Below are positions 1 to 8,500 of a stretch of 14,027 bases of DNA, piece by piece. The first letter of the stretch is position 1, and each line of letters opens with the position of its first letter. The position numbers and the translations under genes are program-made. A model generated the notes under the pieces. It was not told where the DNA came from, did not search any database, and worked only from the letters and a program-made list of their open reading frames with translations. The DNA lies in assembly GCA_003452695.1 (NCBI GenBank), contig DMNP01000112.1, positions 1 to 14,027 of the forward strand. Direction: 5' to 3'. The stretch comes from Eggerthellaceae bacterium (GTDB taxonomy: Bacteria > Actinomycetota > Coriobacteriia > Coriobacteriales > Eggerthellaceae).

Positions 1-428
1 AGCGGGATGAGCGTGCCCATCAGGCCGATCATCGGCGCGATGCGCGAAACGCTGTCCGTGCGCCCGATTGCGGCATCGTAGCGCCCACGTTCCAGGCCGA
101 TGCGCCGCTTGGCTATCGCATACACCGCATCCTCGGGCAGCGCGCGGTTCTCCCACACTTCCAGCAGCGCTTCGCGCTGGCGCCGCAGCATGGACGACGA
201 GGATATCTCGCCGGCAATCTTGGGCGCGTTGCGCTTTTCCAGCCGATTGATAAGCTCGGTTACCGACGGGTCGAACTGCCGCCGTTCCGACACTGCTTCC
301 ACGATAATGGTCCCGATCTGGTAAAGCGTGTAGACCACCAAGCCAAGCAGCACGACGATAACGGGAATCATCAGCGCCTGCGATACGGCATGCATTGCCG
401 CTGCCAGAGTCTCGAACAAACCTTCCAT
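1..428 (-). CDS. MotA/TolQ/ExbB proton channel family protein (N-terminal part, runs off left edge)
   Basis: The first 142 codons are present; the C-terminus lies beyond the left edge. The family consists of inner-membrane ion-channel subunits that use proton or sodium flow to drive a partner protein (ExbB with ExbD/TonB, TolQ with TolR, MotA with MotB). The protein starts MEGLFETL and has a hydrophobic helix at about residues 18-42 (ALMIPVIVVLLGLVVYTLYQ). A charged cytoplasmic stretch follows (residues 45-125, Arg/Glu-rich, with RLEKRNAPKI and LEVWENRALPEDAV). The last visible residues, IAPMIGLMGTLIPL, match the start of the conserved TolQ/ExbB core helix (APMIGLMGT-type). ATG at 428 is chosen because GAGGAAAGG lies directly before it. 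The gene lies 75 bp after the upstream LRR gene on the same strand with no obvious terminator between, so co-transcription is plausible. From memory, homologues with the GLMGTLIPL motif in clostridia, methanogens and actinobacteria often precede a DUF2149 gene, an ExbD-like partner; that would lie outside this window. Family assignment is fairly secure; substrate and partner are unknown. Confidence 0.85.
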   Translation of the reverse strand, partial: MEGLFETLAAAMHAVSQALMIPVIVVLLGLVVYTLYQIGTIIVEAVSERRQFDPSVTELINRLEKRNAPKIAGEISSSSMLRRQREALLEVWENRALPEDAVYAIAKRRIGLERGRYDAAIGRTDSVSRIAPMIGLMGTLIP

Positions 429-437
429 CCTTTCCTC
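429..437 (-). promoter_or_regulatory. Ribosome-binding site of the TolQ/ExbB-like gene
   Basis: Minus-strand GAGGAAAGG abuts the ATG at 428. GAGG sits five bases from the start codon, a good Shine-Dalgarno match that fixes this start. The 75 bp between this gene and the preceding stop hold only a weak 6-bp inverted repeat (TGCCCT/AGGGCA with a long loop), no T-run and no convincing promoter. Confidence 0.65.
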
Positions 438-503
438 GAACGTCTGCCCTATCGCCCACCCGGAACCACAGGGCATTTCACCGCATCCACCGCGCCCGCC
501 CCA

Positions 504-3500
504 TCAGGTCCTGCGAATGGGATAGGCACTGCGCACCGGGCCATGCTGCTGGGCGTTCTCGGCGCTGCGTCGCGCAACGCCGACCAGCACGCTCAGAAGC
601 GCCACGAGCAGAATCAGCCACCACGGAGCCGTCGGTATGCCTTCCACGAGCACGATGTCGGGCTCTGTGCTGGAAAGCTCGTACAAACGATATCCGCCGC
701 CCGATGCCTCCGACGAGCCGCCGGCCTCGCTGCCCGCCTCGCCCGCCACGACCTGCTGGCGCGCGCCGCCGAACATCGGCGCCGTGCTTACCTGCGCCGT
801 GGAATTCGAGATGCCGGTCGTGGGGGATGCTCCCCTGCCGTTCGCAGTGGCATTGCCCGTGCCCGCCTGGGTGCCGCGGCCGTTGCCGCTTCCATCGCCG
901 CGGCCGTTTCCGTCGCCGCGGCCGCCGTTGCCATCGCCGTCGCCGTTTCCCGGCCCATCTCCCGGGCCGTCGCCGTTGCCGGGGCCGTTGCCCGGGTCGC
1001 CCTCGTCGCCCCCGCCGCGCGGCCCGAACGTTCCCGACCAGCTGCCCGTGTAGTTGCCGATGCCGGAAATCATCACCGTGCCGCGTCCTCCCAGCATCAC
1101 GGGCGATATCCACGTCTCGTAATCGCGGCCCTCCACCAGCAGGTCGCCCCAGGGCGCATAGATCTCGAACGACGATTCCTGCACCACGCCCAGCGCGTTG
1201 GCCTTCACGCTTACCGTGCGGAAATCGCACTCGCGGATGTCCAGCGGGTCTATTGCGAAGGACAAAACGCGCCCGTCTCCGTTGCCGCCCGCGAACACGC
1301 CGGCGCCGCGAACCTGCGCCGTGCCCGTGCCCGCGTTCACGTTGTCGCTGTACTGCACGACGAATTCCACGTCGCGGACAAGCTCGCGTTCGTTGCCCTT
1401 CACTTCGGCCGTTACGACCACGCCCGGCTCGTGCGGCTGGCCGTTATAGGTGAACGGCCCCTCGTCGCTCAGCCTCACGTCTTTTATCGCCTCGTCGCCG
1501 TCGTAGAACGGCAATATCGTGAACGTAACGCTCTTCGTGCCGCCGTAGTCGCCAATGCCCTTCAGGTGAATGCCCGCCGTGCCCATGCGGCGGTTGTTGG
1601 TATACCCCACGTCGGCGCCGGAAAACGCCGGGTCGAAGACGTAGTCGCGCCCCTGCACGAGCACCACCCCGCCGGGCATCGTAAGCACGGGAACCGGCTT
1701 GATGGAAAAGCCCGTGTAATCGTAGGATTCCTGGACGCCCGTAACCTTTGCAAAGGCGATGTCTTGCGTCATCACGACGTAGAACGAGTTCTGGATGCGC
1801 CGGGCCAGCGCGAAGCCCTCTTCCACATCCCACGCCTGCCCGCGCTTCAGCGAAAGCCTGCCCTGCTGCGCGGGAATGGAATCTTCCTTCAGCACAAGAT
1901 TGCTGTAGCTTCTGCCGGCATTGAAGGCCGACCGGTTGCGGTACATCCGAATGTTGTAATAGAAGTTGTAGGTGCGCCGGTAGTTGTTGTTCAGCCGATC
2001 CTCGTACACTCCGGTGTTCACATAGCTTTCGAATCCCTCGCGTCGCTTGTCCATGAAGGTTACCTTCGTCAGCGACCCCGGCTGCTCGTAGTTGTAATAC
2101 AAATTGAAGGCCTGCGAGCCGATTTCCACATTGCGCGCATCGCCGTTGAAGGTGATTGTCTGCAAGTTGGAATAGCGAAACGCGCTCTCGCCGATGGATT
2201 CGATGCTGGCCGGAAGCGTAAGATTCTGCACGCCCGTGAAATAGAAGGCGTTGGCGCCGATGTCGCGGAAGCCTTCGGGCAACGTTAGCTGCCGCACGTT
2301 CATCAAACGGTTGTTGTAGAACGCGCGCGCGCCGATGGTTTGAAGGTTCGGGGCCTGGGACAAGTCGGCGCTCCGCATGCCGTAGACCTGCTCCCCGCCG
2401 CCTTCCTGGAGCTTGATGTAGCAGTTTGCGAAGGCATCGTTTTCGATGGACGTAACGCCCGCGGGCACGACGGCCCCGCCAAGCCGATAGTCGCCGTCGA
2501 AGGCGTGCGCGGCAATGGCGCCCAGGCGCGAGGCGCGCGACAAATCGCACGAGGACATGCCGATGCAGCCCGCGAAGGCCCAGGTGCCCATGCGCTCTAG
2601 ACCGCTCGGCAGCACCAGGTTGGTAAGGCCTATGCAGTTGCGATAGGCCGATTCGCCAATGGATTGTATGCTGAAGGGCATCTGCACCGAGATTATCTGC
2701 ACGCAGGCGTCGAAATAGTTGGCCGACCCGAAGGCGAAATCGCCGATGCTGGTTACGTTATATGCGTTCCCGTCGGCATCGGTTACCTGCTCGGGAATAA
2801 TCGGGATGCCCGTCAGGCCCGTGTGAACGGCCGTAATGCCGTCCTTGCCCAGGCCCACCTGCACCTCGCCCGGCCTTCCGCCGCTGGCCGCGCGCGTTAT
2901 CTTGAACCAGCATGGCGTATAGGCCGCATTGCCCACGAGCACGCGTATCTGGTATTGGAACCCCATGCCCTCCTGATACACCCAGCACGAGTCCTCCAGC
3001 GGAATGTCCGGCCCGAAGCCGTCTTCGTAGCGCCATTCGTAGCCCACCTTCAGCTCCGGCACCGCGCCCGAGCGCACCTGCGAATCCTTCAAGCTGCCAA
3101 TCTTGGCGCGCTCGCGCACCACCAGGCGCTCGTCCACATGCCCGATGCGGTAGTCGTGTTCGGTGTCGTAGAAGAACACAGTGTAGTACACGGCCGGCGA
3201 CGACGACCCGAACGACACGTTGGCCTTCTTGCCGCCGAACACCACCAGCCGGATGTTCGTGCAACCCGCAAACAGGTCGTCGTCTTTAATCTTGTTGGCG
3301 TCGCTGTCGAAGAACACGTTTCGAAGCGTCGTGCAACGATAAAACGCATGGCTGCCGATAGTCGTGATGCCCGCTGGAATGGTAAGCGTTACGAACTTGT
3401 TGCAGTTCGCAAAGGCATAGGGCGCGATAGAGGTTACGTTATACGCATTTGCATCGGGGCCGGTAACCTGCGACGAAAGCGTTATCGCACCAGTGGTCTT

Positions 3501-5519
3501 GGCGTCTACGGCCGAATTGCGCAAGTTGCCCAGCGCTTCGCCCACCATGGCCGTGCCGGGGCTCGTGGCGGTTGCGGGCTTCACCACGGTGTAGGTTACG
3601 GGAACTTTCTCGATGGTTTCGGCCACGAAGGTGTTGCCGGCCTTCAGGTCCGACACGATAGGCTGGGCATACGCATAGAACGATTCGGCCATTTCGCTAT
3701 CCAGCGAAAACCCCTGTTCGCACACCCAGTTCGTGCCTGTGGGCGCATTGTACAACAGCCCTTCGAACGCCGAGGTAGACTCCAAGGCGGACGGCACCTG
3801 CCCAAGCGGCACGCAATAGCGCCCGAACACGCGGTCCGAGCCCACATCGCCGCGCAGGCGGTAATACGTGACCGCGCAATACGTGGTAACGTTCATCGCG
3901 CTGCGAAACACCACGTTCTTGCTGCGCTTGCCGTAGTACACGCAGGCATACACGTTCGGCGAAAGATAGAAGGTGGAAGGCGAAGACGACAGCTTCGACG
4001 CATCGCCTTCGAACAGCACGTAGCCCAGGTTCTGGCACTGCTGGAACGCGAATTCGCCGAGCGACTTCACCTTCGCGGGAATGCGCACGCCCGCCAGCCC
4101 CGACCCTTCGAAAGCATGCGCACCGATCGAGCGGATGTTGCCCGGCAGCACGATGGCACGCAGGTTGCGCGTGTTGGCAAGCAGTCCCGGGTTTATGTTC
4201 AGCAGCTGATGGCCGTCTTCCCATGCGAAGCGCATAAGCCCGCTGCAGTTGGCAAAGGCATAGTCTCCCAAATAGGTAAGCGTTTTCGGAATGGTAACGT
4301 CTGCAAGCCCGGCCCCGTCGAAGCAATGCGCTTCCACGCTGCGTATGAACCACGGGAACTCGTAGCTGGTGAACGACCCGCATTTCTCGAACGTATAGGC
4401 AGGCAGCTCGGTTATGGGCGTGCCCTCCTCGAATTCGAAGGAGCGCAGGGCCATGCTGCCCGAAAACAGGCCGTTGCCGAACGACCGCACCGTAAACGGC
4501 AAAACGAAATCGCGGATGTAGGTCTTGGAAAACGCGTAGTTGCCGATGATGGATATGTAGCGCGGAACCTGCAGCTCGGATAGCCGCGTGTCGTAGAACA
4601 GATAGTCGGGCAAATAGCTTAATTCGCTTTCGGCCGGAAACTCGAACGTGCCCAGCATCGACCGCGCAAACGCGCTCGACCCGATGGACGTTACCGTTTC
4701 CGGCAGCTGGAAGCTGCGGATGTTGGATCCGGCAAACGCCGAGGCGCCGATTTCTGTAACGGCGGGGGTGCCGGCAAACGAAACGCCCTTCCCCAGGCCC
4801 AGATGCCCGTTGAACGCGCTCGACCCGATGGACGTTACCGTTTCGGGAATCTCGATGGACGAGAAATGGTAGTACACGAGCCCGCCGTCCTTGCCGTACA
4901 CGCCGAACGCGCCCGAGCTTATAGAAGTAACCGTATAGGTCGTGCCGCCGTAGCGCACCGTTTCGGGTATCGTTATAGCGCCGTCGTAGTTCGTGTCCGT
5001 CGTGGGGAAACGCTGCACATGCTCGCGGCCATCGGCATCCACGGTTGGGGGCACGTTCACCACCGACGACTCGCCTGCGCTGCCATGCCCCACTTCCACG
5101 GTGTTTTCCGAGGTAACCCGATAGACCATCCACATGCCCTCGTCCGTGGCGCTGTAGAAGCACTCGCCCACGTCCAGGCTTTGCGTGCCAACTGCCAATC
5201 CGCTTCCCGCCGCGTCGCTTCCCTCCGAACCATCCCCCACCGGGGCGCCCCCAGCCAGGTCGCCTCCCATCGGGCCGTCCCCGCCGAAATCGCCTCCAGC
5301 TGAATCGTCCCCGGGCCATTGCCCCTGCGCCGGAGTGCCGCTATCGTCGGAAAGGGATCCTGCCAGAGCATCGACATCCGCAAAGAAGCGCAGGTCCGTT
5401 GCAAGCGCAGCCAGGGGCAGGCACAGGGCGCAAACCGCCAGCACCGCGCACAGGGCAACGGCAAGCGCCCTGCGCCTGCGGAACACTCGTGCGCGCAAGC
5501 CCGGGTGCTGCGGCAGCAC
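504..5519 (-). CDS. Giant BspA-type LRR_5 surface protein with C-terminal membrane anchor
   Basis: Predicted secreted, membrane-tethered protein of 1671 residues from GTG 5519. The signal peptide has an RRRR n-region (14-17), a hydrophobic core and cleavage near LAALA/TD (40). A Gly/Asp-rich linker follows (about 52-107). Three LRR_5 units come next, with solenoids at about 200-520, 700-755 and 920-1150; typical repeats read IPETVTSIGSSAF. Each is preceded by a beta module (for example YTPCWFKIT, then NAYNVTSIGDFAF) and followed by a ~100-residue module (for example YYTVFFY, then YEWRYEDGFG). Three MBG/Ig-like domains follow (about 1260-1500; FTYNGQPHEP, YSDNVNAGTGTAQV), then a Gly/Asp/Asn linker (1500-1560), a helix at 1632-1651 (APWWLILLVALLSVLVGVA) and a basic 20-residue tail. 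The start is uncertain: ATG 5612 would overlap the upstream gene and add a non-signal-like leader, whereas GTG 5519 has GGTGGG six bases upstream; TTG 5498 and GTG 5486 also remain possible. BspA-type LRR proteins are known adhesins; the ligand here is unknown. Confidence 0.88.
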   Translation of the reverse strand: MLPQHPGLRARVFRRRRALAVALCAVLAVCALCLPLAALATDLRFFADVDALAGSLSDDSGTPAQGQWPGDDSAGGDFGGDGPMGGDLAGGAPVGDGSEGSDAAGSGLAVGTQSLDVGECFYSATDEGMWMVYRVTSENTVEVGHGSAGESSVVNVPPTVDADGREHVQRFPTTDTNYDGAITIPETVRYGGTTYTVTSISSGAFGVYGKDGGLVYYHFSSIEIPETVTSIGSSAFNGHLGLGKGVSFAGTPAVTEIGASAFAGSNIRSFQLPETVTSIGSSAFARSMLGTFEFPAESELSYLPDYLFYDTRLSELQVPRYISIIGNYAFSKTYIRDFVLPFTVRSFGNGLFSGSMALRSFEFEEGTPITELPAYTFEKCGSFTSYEFPWFIRSVEAHCFDGAGLADVTIPKTLTYLGDYAFANCSGLMRFAWEDGHQLLNINPGLLANTRNLRAIVLPGNIRSIGAHAFEGSGLAGVRIPAKVKSLGEFAFQQCQNLGYVLFEGDASKLSSSPSTFYLSPNVYACVYYGKRSKNVVFRSAMNVTTYCAVTYYRLRGDVGSDRVFGRYCVPLGQVPSALESTSAFEGLLYNAPTGTNWVCEQGFSLDSEMAESFYAYAQPIVSDLKAGNTFVAETIEKVPVTYTVVKPATATSPGTAMVGEALGNLRNSAVDAKTTGAITLSSQVTGPDANAYNVTSIAPYAFANCNKFVTLTIPAGITTIGSHAFYRCTTLRNVFFDSDANKIKDDDLFAGCTNIRLVVFGGKKANVSFGSSSPAVYYTVFFYDTEHDYRIGHVDERLVVRERAKIGSLKDSQVRSGAVPELKVGYEWRYEDGFGPDIPLEDSCWVYQEGMGFQYQIRVLVGNAAYTPCWFKITRAASGGRPGEVQVGLGKDGITAVHTGLTGIPIIPEQVTDADGNAYNVTSIGDFAFGSANYFDACVQIISVQMPFSIQSIGESAYRNCIGLTNLVLPSGLERMGTWAFAGCIGMSSCDLSRASRLGAIAAHAFDGDYRLGGAVVPAGVTSIENDAFANCYIKLQEGGGEQVYGMRSADLSQAPNLQTIGARAFYNNRLMNVRQLTLPEGFRDIGANAFYFTGVQNLTLPASIESIGESAFRYSNLQTITFNGDARNVEIGSQAFNLYYNYEQPGSLTKVTFMDKRREGFESYVNTGVYEDRLNNNYRRTYNFYYNIRMYRNRSAFNAGRSYSNLVLKEDSIPAQQGRLSLKRGQAWDVEEGFALARRIQNSFYVVMTQDIAFAKVTGVQESYDYTGFSIKPVPVLTMPGGVVLVQGRDYVFDPAFSGADVGYTNNRRMGTAGIHLKGIGDYGGTKSVTFTILPFYDGDEAIKDVRLSDEGPFTYNGQPHEPGVVVTAEVKGNERELVRDVEFVVQYSDNVNAGTGTAQVRGAGVFAGGNGDGRVLSFAIDPLDIRECDFRTVSVKANALGVVQESSFEIYAPWGDLLVEGRDYETWISPVMLGGRGTVMISGIGNYTGSWSGTFGPRGGGDEGDPGNGPGNGDGPGDGPGNGDGDGNGGRGDGNGRGDGSGNGRGTQAGTGNATANGRGASPTTGISNSTAQVSTAPMFGGARQQVVAGEAGSEAGGSSEASGGGYRLYELSSTEPDIVLVEGIPTAPWWLILLVALLSVLVGVARRSAENAQQHGPVRSAYPIRRT
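875..1015 (-). repeat. Gly/Asp/Asn-rich low-complexity coding repeat
   Basis: Short imperfect units, in multiples of three bases, encode alternating Gly with Asp, Asn, Arg or Pro (for example GNGDGPGDGPGNGDGDGNGG) between the last Ig-like domain and the C-terminal anchor of the 504-5519 protein. It probably forms a flexible wall-spanning stalk. All units keep the frame, so length changes by slippage would be tolerated. Confidence 0.7.
4669..4844 (-). repeat. Pair of exact 32-nt direct repeats in LRR codons (4669-4700 and 4813-4844)
   Basis: The same 32 bases (plus strand AACGCGCTCGACCCGATGGA and on to ACCGTTTC) occur at 4669-4700 and 4813-4844, offset by 144 bases (48 codons, two LRR units). 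They encode ETVTSIGSSAF in both places. Third codon positions are also identical, whereas flanking LRR units differ widely. This suggests recent duplication or gene conversion within the solenoid. Confidence 0.85.
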
Positions 5520-5520
5520 C
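5504..5520 (-). promoter_or_regulatory. Stem-loop overlapping the proposed GTG start of the second LRR gene
   Basis: The minus strand reads GGTGCTGC, C, GCAGCACC: an 8-bp perfect inverted repeat with one central base, in practice a 7-bp stem with a 3-base loop. It contains the proposed GTG at 5519. It lies 52 bases after the stop of the preceding gene, so ribosomes finishing that gene could affect its folding. A regulatory role is speculative, and the hairpin can also be read as evidence for a different start codon. Confidence 0.3.
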
Positions 5521-5571
5521 GCTGGCCCACCCGCATGCTTCGGCCGGCGGGCATGTGCGGGCCCGGCTGCC

Positions 5572-8500
5572 CTACGATGCGTACAGCGGGAACGCACCCT
5601 TCCACCCCGCATTCTTCAATGCCAACTTCCTCGTGGCCGTTGGAATCTGCTTCTTGTTGCCCACAAAACGCAGCGTGTGCATCTTTCCGGCCCCCTGCGA
5701 AAGCGCAGCCAATGCCGCGCCGTTCTTCTTGGATGCGAGCAGCACCACCGAACCGTCGCGCGCCGCAAGCACGCCGCCTGCCATGCCGGCCATGAAGCTT
5801 GTGCCCGGAACAATCGTGGCCGACGAAACGCCCATGCCCTGGCCCATGGCCCATTTAGCCATGTTCAGGCTGATCGCATAGCGGTTTTTGCCGCCGATGC
5901 GCTTCACCTTCTTGCTGCCAACAACCTTTCCGATCTGGCGCTTCGCCTTGGCGGACACGTCCTTCTTGTTGCCCACGACCACAACGCGGCTGAAGCCTCC
6001 GGTCTTCAGCGCCTTCAGCGAAAGCGCGTCCATCTTCTTGCCCTTGCAAGCGAACACGGGCGCATGCGCCCACGCCGCATACGACGATGCCGCCGTGGCC
6101 CCATAGGCGCTCTTGCCCGAAACGACGATGGCGGTCGAACGCCAACGGCTGCCCCGGTCGTAGTTGTGCCCGTACTTCCATGCCAGATAGGCCGTGCGAT
6201 AGCGGTTGGCGCCGCCGATGCGCGAAACGAACGCCTTCTTGCCGCCCACCAGTGTCCGCAGCGCCTTTTCCACCTTCGGCGACACCGATTTGTCGCTGCC
6301 GACGATAACGATGTAGAAGCGCTCCTTGCTGCCCTTCAGCGCGGCAATTGCATCGCGTGTCATGCTGGGAACCGATTTCTTCTTCACGAACAGCAGCGGA
6401 TAGTTCAACGCGCCTGCAAGCGAAGCCGCGGCCAGCCCGTCGTAGTATGCTGCGCCCGACGCCACCACCACGCCGTTGCTGCCGTTCGGATATGCCTGCA
6501 GCGCAGCCTGCGCAGCCGTTTCATAGGCGTTTGCGCCGCTTACGCTCTGCGTGCGCAGAATGCGATAGGAAATCTTCTTCTCGCCCTTGAAATTGCCGAT
6601 GCCGGCAACCGTGCACGTGGCCGTGCCCGCCGCCTTCGATCCTTCGTAGTACAGCTCGTAGTCCACGCCGCGCTTCAGCGTGCCATACGATGCGTTGGTC
6701 ACCGTGGGCTTGGGCTCGATGGGCGACCCGTTATATATATAGGAAGAGCCGATGCCCGCAAACGACATGTCCGCAATGGGGACGGGCCCTTCCACCACGG
6801 TTATGGACGTGAATCCCTCGACCAGAAGCCCATTGGCAGACAGCCGCCCTTGCGCCTCGGCCTCGGTTTGCCCCACCAGCAGCTTGTAGGCCTGCTTCAT
6901 CGACGGGCGCTGCTGTGCGCCGAGCGCAATGTCGTCGGATGTCAGGGCGTCGCTGCGCACAGCCACCACGGGAACGACTTCGGCCCTGCCGCCATCGCCC
7001 AGACGCGCCAGTTCCGGATAGGCGAAGCGCTTCTGGCCGTACAGCTCGTCGTAGGAAAGCGACCCGAGCAGCGTGTCGCCGTTCATGAACACGATGGAAT
7101 CGCCCGCAGCGAACCGGACTCCCCGCGCCGCCAACAGCTGGTCCAACGGCACGTAGCAGTCGGTGCGGTCCAGCAGGGCGCTGCCGCCTTCGCCCCAACG
7201 GCTGTAGGTAAGCGCGGGGCGAGATTCGCCTGCCTTCTTCATGTCGGCCAGGGCCAGCGTTGCCGCCGTGGTGCGGCCGGTCAGCACGCGCTCGTGGTAG
7301 ATGCGCAACGGCAACGAGCAATCCACTTCCATGCGCACGGCGTGCTCGGGCATCGCGAAGGACCCTCGCGCCACGCCGTTTCTGGTTTCCAACAACACTT
7401 CGCCGGTTGCCGTGTCGGTGAAGCGCATGCCCAGGAATTCCACGATGCCCTGCGTTGCCACCGAAACCTGCACGACATCGCCATAGCAGCCCCAGGTGGT
7501 TGCCACGCCATCCACCGTGAAGGCAACATCGAAGACGCCATCGACCGACGAAACGTCCAGCGCATAGCGAATCTTGCGTGCGTAGGCGCGCATCGAATCG
7601 CGCAAGGCCGCATCGAAGCTGCCGTCGTATATCCATTCCCAGTGCGCGGGCGGGTTCGCATACGCTCCGGCATAGACATCCGCAGCGCCGCGCTGGGCGG
7701 GCACCGCGCCGTCCCGCAGCACCAGATAGTGCGATCGGTCCAGCGCCGACAGCGCATCCGCGTCGGCGAAATACGAGATAGCGTGATACACCGCAGGCGA
7801 GCTGTCGCCGAAACGCGCGTCGGCGGAAAGCCGCTTGTCCCCGAACACCACGGCGGCCAGGGCGGCATCGCCCTCGAAGGCCGTTCCCGACACGAAAACG
7901 TTCGACATGTCCGCATCGAACACCACGCGCTGAAGCAGCGGGCACTGCGCGAACAGATAGTCGTCCAGCACTTCCAGCGCCGATGCGTTGGAAGCCGCGC
8001 CGACGGCGCCGTCGGCGCTGCCGGCGCTGCCGGCGGCCGCCACCTGCGGGTCGCCCGCCTGCGCAAGCGCAGCCCATGCATCGGGTGCGCCCTGAGGCGC
8101 GGGCAAGCAAAGCGACATCGCGCCGCCCAGCACCGCTTCCCGCAGCGAAGCGCAGCCGGAAAACGCGCGCTTGCCCAGCGACGAAACGGACCACGGCACG
8201 CGCACGCGCACCAGGCCCGAATCCGCAAATGCCGAGGCGCCGATGGTCGCAAGCCCTTCGGGAAGCTGGATGCTGCCCAGGCCCGAGCAGCGCGCGAAGG
8301 CCGCACCCCCGATGGAAGCCAGCGCGGATTGCCCTTCGAACTGCACTTCTTGCAGCGCCGTGCAGTTCTCGAAGGCGCCTTGCGCTATATCGGCCACGCT
8401 GGCGGGCAGCGAAACGCGCGCCACCTCGGCCGCGCTGGCTGGGTCGCTGGAACCGAACGCATAGGCCCCCACCTGCACCACTTGGTATTCCACGCCATCG

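Noticed and set aside
429..503. Terminator between the smaller LRR gene and the TolQ/ExbB-like gene
   Set aside because: Only a 6-bp inverted repeat with a loop of about 19 bases and no U-tract is present, too weak to call.
813..827. SPTTG, resembling the (S/P)PxTG motif of some class B sortases
   Set aside because: It lies more than 60 residues before the membrane helix, whereas sorting signals sit immediately before it. The Gly/Asn-rich context makes a chance match likely.
875..1015. CRISPR-like or non-coding tandem repeat
   Set aside because: Units are very short, without spacers, and stay in frame with Gly/Asp/Asn codons of the LRR protein.
390..4583. Plus-strand frames 390-2288 and 2664-4583
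   Set aside because: They are antisense and codon-aligned with the smaller LRR gene, of biased composition and without domains: the same codon-bias shadow.
3697..5319. Minus-strand frame of 540 codons inside the smaller LRR gene
   Set aside because: It is a different reading frame of the same strand with Arg/Gly-rich nonsense translation. The LRR pattern is only in the frame of the 504-5519 gene.
5486..5612. The two giant genes as one gene split by a frameshift
   Set aside because: The upstream product ends naturally after a complete third CWB2 repeat, and the downstream product starts with its own signal peptide.
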